From positions 1-5,937 of the forward strand of contig PTJW01000061.1 of NCBI GenBank assembly GCA_002937495.1: a stretch of DNA of 5,937 bases. Direction: 5' to 3'. The notes beneath the pieces are model-generated. The model searched no databases and was not told where the DNA came from. It saw nothing but the letters and a program-made list of their open reading frames with translations. The position numbers were made by a program, and so were the translations under genes. Shown here piece after piece: positions 1 to 5,457 of the stretch. The DNA is from Pseudomonadota bacterium (lineage in GTDB: Bacteria > Pseudomonadota > Alphaproteobacteria > UBA1280 > UBA12223). The stretch's first letter is position 1, and every line of letters begins with the position of its first letter.

Positions 1-488
1 ATAGCTTCTTCTAATGCATGTTTCATCGCTAAGTCTGACATTGAATACCAAATAAACACATGGCATGAAGTTGAGCTTTTTCTACAAGTAGTATTTGTAG
101 AGCTTGTATCAGACCAGTCACCTGATAGTCTATATGGAAGCGTAATACTAATATTTAACACATCGCTCACAAAATATTCTGATGCATCATTATCACTAGG
201 AAAATATGGTCCATTCCAGTTTGTTACATTTGCTGGTTTTACTTTTAGTGGAATAGCTGCTAAATCTCTTGTATCATTTGATGTCGAGTGACTTAACATT
301 TCTCCAGTATCTAAATAATAAGCCTCAATAGCTTTTGTAATTTCTCTGGCTTCAGTAATTACTGAAGTAACTTTAGCCTGCTGAATTGCACTATATAATG
401 CAGCGCCTGAGATTACCGATAATGCTCCAAATATTGCCAATGCTATTCTTGCATCAAGACCAAACATTGCGCCTTTTTTATTTAACAT
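1..488 (-). CDS. Type IV pilin-like protein, copy 1 (3' end cut by window edge)
   Basis: Seen: the frame is open from ATG at 488 to the left edge, giving 162 residues with no stop. It starts MLNKKGAMFGLDARIALA, followed by a hydrophobic helix (about residues 15-33) and an amphipathic continuation. This is the layout of a class III (prepilin peptidase-processed) pilin or pseudopilin. The most likely cleavage is A7|M8, which puts Asp at mature position +5 where Glu is usual. The body contains YYLDTGE (57-63), PANVTNWNGPY (85-95) and Cys135-x6-Cys142, a possible disulfide loop. The start is supported by AGGAAG at 496-501, seven bases upstream and overlapping the preceding gene's stop codon (500-502), so the two pilins are probably co-translated. 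Known: such subunits are extracted from the inner membrane and polymerised into a pilus or pseudopilus. Inferred: it is a fibre subunit of the system whose secretin accessories are encoded upstream. Major or minor pilin, or T2SS pseudopilin, cannot be decided. The missing C-terminus is probably short if it matches the 190-aa paralogue. Confidence 0.8.
   Translation of the reverse strand, partial: MLNKKGAMFGLDARIALAIFGALSVISGAALYSAIQQAKVTSVITEAREITKAIEAYYLDTGEMLSHSTSNDTRDLAAIPLKVKPANVTNWNGPYFPSDNDASEYFVSDVLNISITLPYRLSGDWSDTSSTNTTCRKSSTSCHVFIWYSMSDLAMKHALEEA
350..367. repeat. 18-bp perfect palindrome inside pilin copy 1
   Basis: CTTCAGTAATTACTGAAG reads identically on both strands. It codes for residues about 41-46 of the pilin, just where the shared N-terminal module ends, and abuts the 39-base tract shared with the other pilin (366-404). 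The corresponding position in the paralogue is not palindromic. It could be chance in AT-rich DNA. Confidence 0.55.
366..404 (-). repeat. 39-bp direct repeat, copy in pilin 1
   Basis: These 39 bases are identical to 950-988 and code for pilin residues about 29-41 (AALYSAIQQAKVT). The upstream codons of the same conserved peptide differ at many synonymous positions between the two genes, so the identity is not explained by protein conservation alone. Confidence 0.8.
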
Positions 489-499
489 ATCAAGACTTC

Positions 500-1072
500 C
501 TAATTTAAATTATTTATAATAATATCTGTTTTATAAAACATAGAGCTTGTAGAGTATATAATTTTACCATCATTATCAGATGTATCTGATGGATTTTCTG
601 TACCATCTACAAATTTCTCAACAGATTTATAAAAATTTATAGAGTTTGATTTTGCAAACCAAATATAAATTCTACATTTTTTAGTACCTACTGTACATGC
701 TGTAGGTGAATCAACCAATCTATATGGAATAGTAATTGTACCGCTATTATAATCAATAGCTCCTGCATTTCGCTGGCTTAATTGAGAGTATGGACCATTC
801 CAGTTTGATACATTTGCTGGCTTATTAAACAAACCATCTACGCCTAAATCCATACTAGGATTACCAGATGAAACTGCTAATATTTCACCTGTATCTAAAT
901 AATATTGCTCTATTGATTTTGCAAGTTCTTCCATATCTGCTACAAAAGCAGTAACTTTAGCCTGCTGAATTGCACTATATAATGCAGCCCCTGATATTAC
1001 ACTTAAAGCACCAAATATTACTAGTGCAATACGAGCATCTAAACCAAACATTGCACCTTTTTTATTTAACAT
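500..1072 (-). CDS. Type IV pilin-like protein, copy 2
   Basis: Seen: 190 residues with the same N-terminus as the following pilin, MLNKKGAMFGLDARIALV. A hydrophobic segment spans about 15-33 and the shared SAIQQAKVT ends at 41. Sequence then diverges, except for YYLDTGE (57-63), PANVSNWNGPY (85-95), a PYRL motif (117-120) and Cys126-x6-Cys133. The C-terminal 50 residues are rich in Ser, Asn and Asp, as expected of an exposed pilin face. The start has a GGGGA ribosome site at 1080-1084, seven bases upstream. Known: the W-x-GPY motif after the N-terminal helix recalls GspG-type major pseudopilins, while Met at mature +1 recalls type IVb pilins such as TcpA and BfpA. Inferred: secreted fibre subunit processed at A7|M8. 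It follows the TcpQ-like lipoprotein gene after 79 bases in which I see no terminator hairpin, so it is probably in the same operon. A pseudopilin role is the main alternative. Confidence 0.8.
   Translation of the reverse strand: MLNKKGAMFGLDARIALVIFGALSVISGAALYSAIQQAKVTAFVADMEELAKSIEQYYLDTGEILAVSSGNPSMDLGVDGLFNKPANVSNWNGPYSQLSQRNAGAIDYNSGTITIPYRLVDSPTACTVGTKKCRIYIWFAKSNSINFYKSVEKFVDGTENPSDTSDNDGKIIYSTSSMFYKTDIIINNLN
950..988 (-). repeat. 39-bp direct repeat, copy in pilin 2
   Basis: Identical to 366-404, in the same orientation and codon phase, 584 bases apart. It marks the end of the conserved N-terminal module of the two paralogous pilins; after it the coding sequences diverge sharply. 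Confidence 0.8.
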
Positions 1073-1151
1073 TATAAAATCCCCGCTTTTATTTTTTAGT
1101 AGTAGCTTTAATAATAATTTCTTTTATATAATAACTTAAACAAAATATTTA

Positions 1152-2681
1152 TTAGAAACTATCTGTAATAACTAATTTTCTTGTTTCTGGATATTGTTCA
1201 ATTTTTAATTCAACACCATGAATTTCATTAACTCTTTGCTTAATATAATCAAAGAAGTCATATAAAGTTGTTTCTGCAGTTACATTCCATCTTTCATCTT
1301 TAATTTGTAAATTATGAGATGCAAGCTTCCAATCAATTTTCCATGTACCCAACATTGGCTGAATATCTGCTAAAATTTCTAGTAGAATCTCATTAACTGA
1401 TTTATTTTGCTCTGCTAATAATAACTGAACATCTGCAAGTGTTGGCTCTTGGTTAATATCAACACCTACAACTCTAGCAATTTTACCTTCAAATGCAGGC
1501 TGCATGTTGTTTTGTAAATCTTGGTATACTTTTTCCATATCTTTATTAAACACTTTATCAGCTGTTGCATGGTATGCTAAAGTATCAGCCTGTGTTTGCA
1601 GTCTTTGAGCTTTTCTTTGTAGAGCTTTATTTTGTGAAACCTCTAAAGCTTTAGCTAGTTTTTCGTCAACTTCAATATTTTCAGCTAGCTTCATCATTGC
1701 TGCATATCTTGCATTGTCTGCATCATTTTCAGCTGCTGTCAAATCTTTAGCTATAAATTGATTAGCCTGTTTAGCTGATAATGCTAAACTCTCGTTTTGA
1801 CGCTTAAGCTCTAATGATAATTGAGCAAACTCTTCTACTCTTTTTTCTAATAGTGCTACTTTTTCTTCATAGTTATTAGTTTGAATTTCTTTTGCTGATT
1901 TTAAAGCGCTTAACTCAGATTGTAACTCTGTTAATTGCTCTGTTTTACTAATAAGCTGATCTGTAACTTTTTGCTTTTGCTTCTCAACAATATCATTTTT
2001 AGCAATTAGATGCTGATTTTCTTTCTCAATATTATTTTGGAAGTGCTCAATGCTTTCTCTAGCTACTGCTCTTGCTTTTGCTAGTGCTTCAGCCTCTTGT
2101 TTAGCAATATCTTGTTTTAGAATAGCAGTAAATGCTGCTTGCTGAGTATTATTTACTTTTTCTGCCTGTAGTTTATTATAATCAACTTTTAGCTGCCCCA
2201 TTTGATCATACTGTTTTTCTGCTAAATCAGAATTTACTGTATAGCCTTCTTTAGACTCTGATAACACTGTTGATAAATCTGCTGTTTTTTCAATAGTATG
2301 TTTAGGTGCTAACTTACCGTATTTATCATTAAAAATAATTTCTACCGATGGGCTTGCTGCTCTTGAATATTTATCTAATGAACCATCAAATAAAACATCT
2401 GCAGCTTGACACGGCTGCTGTTTTTTATCAAAAATATAAGCACTATCGTTTAGTGAAGTTTCAACAACTACACCAACACCCACATTACCTGGGCAATCTG
2501 AAACTGTACCGTCAGTATCTGTAGCATAATGCCTACCCATAAAATCTGATTTTGCAATAACAACACCTAGCTCTGGTTCATATGTAAATGCCAGAGGGTC
2601 ATCTTCTGCAGGAGGCTTAGGAGCACTACTGCATGATGCTAAAGTTAGTAAAATTAATGGTAATGGATATAGTTTTTTCAT
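1152..2681 (-). CDS. Large coiled-coil lipoprotein with C-terminal TcpQ-like domain
   Basis: Seen: 509 residues. The signal peptide ends in lipobox LASC with the lipidated Cys at 17 and Ser at +2, which favours the outer membrane. Residues 18-150 form a distinct segment with two cysteines (63, 91). Residues about 155-395 are rich in Glu, Lys, Gln and Ala and look like a long coiled coil. Residues about 430-507 carry the pattern W-x3-W-x-LA, an AETT stretch, a Phe/Tyr-rich helix and a closing RKLVITDS strand. Known: TcpQ/PilL-type C-terminal domains belong to small outer-membrane proteins that dock on the N-terminal domain of type IVb pilus secretins (DotD is an analogue). Inferred: it stabilises or localises the pilus secretin, with the coiled coil reaching across the periplasm. 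Its ATG overlaps the stop of the upstream paralogue (TAATG), implying translational coupling; its own ribosome site (GAG at 2691-2693) is weak. It is much longer than classical TcpQ. The domain call rests on motif recognition only. Confidence 0.75.
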   Translation of the reverse strand: MKKLYPLPLILLTLASCSSAPKPPAEDDPLAFTYEPELGVVIAKSDFMGRHYATDTDGTVSDCPGNVGVGVVVETSLNDSAYIFDKKQQPCQAADVLFDGSLDKYSRAASPSVEIIFNDKYGKLAPKHTIEKTADLSTVLSESKEGYTVNSDLAEKQYDQMGQLKVDYNKLQAEKVNNTQQAAFTAILKQDIAKQEAEALAKARAVARESIEHFQNNIEKENQHLIAKNDIVEKQKQKVTDQLISKTEQLTELQSELSALKSAKEIQTNNYEEKVALLEKRVEEFAQLSLELKRQNESLALSAKQANQFIAKDLTAAENDADNARYAAMMKLAENIEVDEKLAKALEVSQNKALQRKAQRLQTQADTLAYHATADKVFNKDMEKVYQDLQNNMQPAFEGKIARVVGVDINQEPTLADVQLLLAEQNKSVNEILLEILADIQPMLGTWKIDWKLASHNLQIKDERWNVTAETTLYDFFDYIKQRVNEIHGVELKIEQYPETRKLVITDSF

Positions 2682-3631
2682 TAGCTATCACTCACTATTA
2701 GAACGCGTTTTTCTTTAAATAATCTGAACTGTAACTGTACACCGTTATAGTTTAAGATATATGCTTTTACATTATTTACAAATTGACCAAATGTTGTTTC
2801 AGCATCTAAGCTAAATTTTGTAAATAGTAGATTTTCATTTTCTTTTGCAAGCTTCCATTTAAGCTGCCATGGCCCAGAATGAACTGAAGCTCTGTTTAAA
2901 GAACGAAGTAATAGGTCTTCAAATTTTTCATCTTCAACATGCACTATTAATGGAGCTTCTTCTAATGCTACCCACTGTGATGGTGGAAGCATATCTTCTT
3001 TTGAATAAACATAAAATTGTTCAATAGCTTTATCTTGTTGGTCGTACATATTATCGATAACACCACGAATTGTATTTTCTTTTTCTTTTTCTCTATCAAG
3101 TCTTGCTTGATCAAATGCTAGCTTATTCTCATAGCTTACTTTCATATCTTCAAAGAATTTAGATTGCATTTTTGAGTTTTCTTCTACAGAAGTTGCAATC
3201 ATTCTAAATCTATTTTCTAAAGCATCTGTTCTAGCCTCAAAGCCTGCTACAGAGTTATCTAGCTTAGTTTGAGTAGATTTTGCTGTTTTTGCAAATTGGT
3301 CGCTTGAATCTGCAAATTTTTGAGTTAACTCATCAAACTTACCTGTTGTTTCTTGTTGAATTTGTAGAAAGTCTTTTCTTTGTTGCTCTTGGATACGGCT
3401 AAACTCACGACGCTGTCGTGATTCTCTAACATTCATTTTATCTAACATTGCATATTGCATAGCTTCACGGCTCACTAAATCTTGTTTAGCAAGTGGGTTT
3501 GTATCTTTTACTCTTTGCATAGCAATTTTGCTTTGTAACTTATAACTTGTATCTTCAGGCTTATGAATATTAGTTGATGTACATGAGCTTAAGCTTAAAA
3601 TACCTAAAGTTAATAGAATTTTGTTTTTCAT
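2681..3631 (-). CDS. Coiled-coil lipoprotein with C-terminal TcpQ-like domain (shorter paralogue)
   Basis: Seen: 316 residues. The lipoprotein signal ends in LSSC with Cys17 and Thr at +2. Residues about 35-205 are highly charged and rich in Gln, Lys and Arg (for example QRREFSRIQEQQRKDF), typical of coiled coil. Residues about 235-316 match the end of the downstream 509-aa protein: W-x3-W-x-LAKEN, DAETTFGQF and RVLIVSDS align with its W-x3-W-x-LASHN, TAETTLYDF and RKLVITDS. Known: TcpQ-like domains bind secretin N-terminal domains in type IVb pili. Inferred: outer-membrane accessory of the same secretin, perhaps acting as a pair with its neighbour. The start is well supported by AAGGGA (3641-3646), nine bases upstream. 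It is the first visible gene of the pilus block. Everything between the Cys and the TcpQ-like domain lacks clear resemblance to the paralogue, so the two probably share only the terminal domain. Confidence 0.72.
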   Translation of the reverse strand: MKNKILLTLGILSLSSCTSTNIHKPEDTSYKLQSKIAMQRVKDTNPLAKQDLVSREAMQYAMLDKMNVRESRQRREFSRIQEQQRKDFLQIQQETTGKFDELTQKFADSSDQFAKTAKSTQTKLDNSVAGFEARTDALENRFRMIATSVEENSKMQSKFFEDMKVSYENKLAFDQARLDREKEKENTIRGVIDNMYDQQDKAIEQFYVYSKEDMLPPSQWVALEEAPLIVHVEDEKFEDLLLRSLNRASVHSGPWQLKWKLAKENENLLFTKFSLDAETTFGQFVNNVKAYILNYNGVQLQFRLFKEKRVLIVSDS

Positions 3632-3697
3632 TAGTGTAAATCCCTTAAATTTCTACTCTTACAGAATAAAATATTAAAAGATAAATAGCAATAATAC

Positions 3698-3726
3698 GTG
3701 ATAATTTAACAATCTGCTTGTGGCAA
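3698..3726 (-). promoter_or_regulatory. Possible promoter of the pilus block
   Basis: Reading the minus strand, TTGCCA (3726-3721) and TATCAC (3703-3698) are separated by 17 bases and resemble a sigma-70 type -35/-10 pair (5/6 and 4/6 matches). Transcription would begin about 60 bases before the lipoprotein start at 3631. In such AT-rich DNA partial matches are common, so this is a candidate only. The orientation of the plus-strand orphan frame upstream makes some promoter in 3632-3844 necessary for the pilus block. Confidence 0.25.
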
Positions 3727-3750
3727 AAGGGTCACAAAAAGCTTATAGTA

Positions 3751-3780
3751 TTGACTTTTATATCCTGAAGAACGCATAAC
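3751..3780 (+). promoter_or_regulatory. Possible promoter of the plus-strand orphan frame
   Basis: TTGACT (3751-3756) matches the -35 consensus at five of six bases. CATAAC (3775-3780) is a four-of-six -10 match after an 18-base spacer. Transcription would start near 3787, directly before the 3791-3817 hairpin and about 58 bases before the GTG at 3845. An alternative -10 is TATGAT at 3815-3820, without a good -35. The support is weak. Confidence 0.22.
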
Positions 3781-3790
3781 TGTCTCTGCA

Positions 3791-3817
3791 ATATGCAAAG
3801 CTAATAGCCTTGCATAT
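3791..3817. repeat. 27-bp imperfect inverted repeat (hairpin or operator-like dyad)
   Basis: The arms are ATATGCAAAGC (3791-3801) and GCCTTGCATAT (3807-3817), around the 5-base loop TAATA. Ten of eleven positions pair. On the minus strand the remaining position becomes a G-U wobble, so a minus-strand transcript would form a continuous 11-bp stem, whereas a plus-strand transcript has an A-C mismatch. No T-run follows on either strand, so it is not an intrinsic terminator. It lies 160 bases before the first pilus-block gene, where a regulator site or a 5'-leader structure would be plausible. It also falls within the upward extension of the orphan plus-strand open frame. Confidence 0.5.
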
Positions 3818-3844
3818 GATACTGAAATTAAACGCCCAGAGTGG

Positions 3845-4033
3845 GTGTTAACAAATGCTCCTAAATCAGCAAAAATTAAGCAAGAACTTCTTAATAACGC
3901 AACCTTAAAGCGTAACTTCTATCTTTATAATACAATAGACCATATTGAATTTTCTTTAAAACCTATTATAGAGATATTAAATCTAAGAAAAGAAAATCCA
4001 TACAATGAAATTGAAGAGCTAGTCCATGCTTAA
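3845..4033 (+). CDS. Orphan small protein or 5'-truncated gene remnant, unrecognised
   Basis: I do not recognise this protein. Seen: 62 residues from a GTG start, basic in the first third and acidic at the end, ending LRKENPYNEIEELVHA, with no signal peptide or membrane helix. It is the only substantial plus-strand gene candidate, between the two minus-strand blocks, and it ends 15 bases before a strong bidirectional terminator, which argues that the plus strand is transcribed here. No convincing ribosome site precedes the GTG; the GAGTGG just before it is too close. The frame is open without a stop back to 3755, adding 30 codons (YPEERITVSAICKANSLAYD and on), but no ATG, GTG or TTG occurs there in frame. 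The options are a real small gene, a relic whose 5' end has been lost, or the tail of a gene starting at a rare codon such as ATT (3827). Confidence 0.4.
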   Translation: MLTNAPKSAKIKQELLNNATLKRNFYLYNTIDHIEFSLKPIIEILNLRKENPYNEIEELVHA

Positions 4034-4048
4034 GCCTTACAATTTGCG

Positions 4049-4078
4049 AAAAAAGCAACCTAATTAGGTTGCTTTTTT
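4049..4078. terminator. Bidirectional intrinsic terminator
   Basis: The core GCAACCTAATTAGGTTGC (4055-4072) is a perfect palindrome flanked by six A on the left and six T on the right, so all 30 bases are self-complementary. Read on either strand it gives a GC-containing stem followed by a U-run. It serves the minus-strand operon, whose last stop codon (4077-4079) lies in the T-run, and the plus-strand orphan frame ending at 4033. Confidence 0.92.
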
Positions 4079-4400
4079 ATTTATCTGTTAAATCTAAAAG
4101 AAGTTTAGCCTCATTAACACTTTCCCAGCATTCTTGTTTAAACTGTTTATGAACTGCATCTATTTCCATTAGTGATTTTGCAGTAACCTCTTGAGCTTTC
4201 TTAAAGTCTTTTGATCTAATATAGTAAATTAAGTAATCTTCATTATTTATTGTTTTTATAAAAACAGACTCTACTATAATTCCTTCATTAACTATAGTTT
4301 CAACAGCTTCTGGCTTTCTATCATTCATAGTTTTTGCCCATTGTTTAACTTTTTCTTTACAGTTAGGCTTTAGCTTAATCATTGCACATTTAACATCCAT
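4077..4400 (-). CDS. DUF6176 family protein
   Basis: Seen: 107 residues, soluble, no signal peptide. It has a short N-terminal strand (VKCAMIKLKPNCKEKVKQW), a central ESVFIK...YLIYYIRSKD (about 44-65) and a C-terminal DAVHKQFKQECWE (81-93). Known: this order of motifs matches, from memory, the uncharacterised DUF6176 family of about 100-residue proteins, whose beta-alpha-beta pattern suggests a dimeric alpha/beta barrel (ferredoxin-like) fold. No activity is established that I know of. The conserved His84, Glu90, Cys91 and Trp92 cluster may mark a functional face, but that is speculation. The gene starts 12 bases after the stop of the S66 peptidase gene with AAGG (4410-4413) nine bases upstream, so it is co-transcribed and is the last gene before the terminator. 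The function is unknown. Confidence 0.75.
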   Translation of the reverse strand: MDVKCAMIKLKPNCKEKVKQWAKTMNDRKPEAVETIVNEGIIVESVFIKTINNEDYLIYYIRSKDFKKAQEVTAKSLMEIDAVHKQFKQECWESVNEAKLLLDLTDK

Positions 4401-4412
4401 AATAATAAACCT

Positions 4413-5456
4413 TTATTTAACTGCAGACTCTAAAATTTCTAAAGTTTTATTTTCAACATTAATTTTTGCCATCGCTCCATACGGAACAACCATTTGAGGA
4501 TCTGTATGACCAAAGTCTAGGTTATATAAAATAGGAATGTTTAAGTTCTCTTCATTTTTAACAACTTGAATAATCGCTTGCTTTTGCTTTTCTATATACT
4601 CTAAATCTTCACTTTGAGGTCTTCCGACAATAATACCTGCTAAATTTGATAAAATCCCACTAGCTGCATAATTTCTTAACCACCACTTTACAAATGAATC
4701 TGATGGTTGATCTTCTGATGTTTCAATAAATAAAATAGCATCTTTAAAATAGTTTTTATTCCATAAAGATGTATCTTTTAAGAATTCTAAAACTTCCATA
4801 CAACCACCAATTAAACGCCCCTTGACATCTGCATTTCCATTTAATAATTCAACATTAGGAACTGTTTTTAGCTCTCTTTTTACATTCAATAATTCATTTT
4901 TGCCCCAATTATGCTGCTTTATAACAAAACCATCAGTATTTCTTTCAATAACACCAATAACATCATTATTAAATAGACTTTTCTCAATACTATTTTGCAT
5001 AAAAGGTATTAACTGGCAATTCTCAGCAAAGCCTGCCATAACAGATGGACCATAATAACTTCTTAAACCTGCTTTTAAACATAAAAAGTGAGTAATTGTA
5101 GAGTCTGAGTAACCTAAGTATATTTTTGGATTTTTTTTGATAACATTAAAATCAATATAAGGTAGCATTCTAATTGAATCATCACCGCCAATTGCAGAAA
5201 TAATTGCTTTAACATCCGCATCTTTAAATGCAGACATTAAATCTTCAGCTCGTTTAGCTGGGTTATTATAAACATCTTCAGAGCTAGCTGTTGCAAATGG
5301 CATTACTTTAACATTTAAACCAAACTTTTGCTCTAATATTTTAACTCCATAATTAAATTTATCTGGAAAACTAGCAGGGCCGCCCCAAGATGAAGCAACA
5401 ATAGCAACAGTATCGCCTTTATTTAATTTATTTGGTATAATTAATTCTTCTAACAT
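4413..5456 (-). CDS. S66 family serine peptidase, MccF-like (LD-carboxypeptidase superfamily)
   Basis: Seen: 347 residues, no signal peptide, so cytoplasmic. The N-terminal half carries VAIVASS (17-23), the AIGGDDS loop (89-94) and the nucleophile elbow GYSDST (115-120) with Ser117. The C-terminal half has RLIGGCMEVL (214-223), LFIETSED (242-249) with Glu245, and DFGHTDPQMVVPYG (314-327) with His317. These fit the Ser-Glu-His triad of S66 peptidases at nearly the same positions and spacing as MccF. Known: family members are LdcA, which removes D-Ala from murein tetrapeptides during recycling, and MccF, which hydrolyses microcin C and related aminoacyl-nucleotides for self-immunity. The ETSED-x2-S and following KWWLRNY stretch is closer to the MccF branch. 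The length is normal and the triad is intact, so it should be active. The start is fixed by GAGGGA (5464-5469), seven bases upstream, and lies one base after the GGDEF stop (TAATATG). Substrate: murein peptide or a toxic peptidyl-nucleotide, undecided. Confidence 0.9.
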   Translation of the reverse strand: MLEELIIPNKLNKGDTVAIVASSWGGPASFPDKFNYGVKILEQKFGLNVKVMPFATASSEDVYNNPAKRAEDLMSAFKDADVKAIISAIGGDDSIRMLPYIDFNVIKKNPKIYLGYSDSTITHFLCLKAGLRSYYGPSVMAGFAENCQLIPFMQNSIEKSLFNNDVIGVIERNTDGFVIKQHNWGKNELLNVKRELKTVPNVELLNGNADVKGRLIGGCMEVLEFLKDTSLWNKNYFKDAILFIETSEDQPSDSFVKWWLRNYAASGILSNLAGIIVGRPQSEDLEYIEKQKQAIIQVVKNEENLNIPILYNLDFGHTDPQMVVPYGAMAKINVENKTLEILESAVK

Positions 5457-5457
5457 A

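Noticed and set aside
1073..1151. Terminator or separate promoter between the 509-aa lipoprotein and pilin 2
   Set aside because: No stem-loop with T-run is visible, and the promoter-like matches are no better than expected in such AT-rich DNA.
2955..2969. Short match agcttcttctaatgc, also at 3-17
   Set aside because: Both copies encode the common stretch LEEA on the minus strand in unrelated proteins; 15 bases of low-complexity coding sequence is not meaningful.
3791..3817. Intrinsic terminator
   Set aside because: The stem is followed by no T-run on either strand.
4822..5055. 77-codon plus-strand open frame
   Set aside because: It lies entirely inside the S66 peptidase gene on the opposite strand, whose motifs and catalytic triad are intact; the translated product has no recognisable features.
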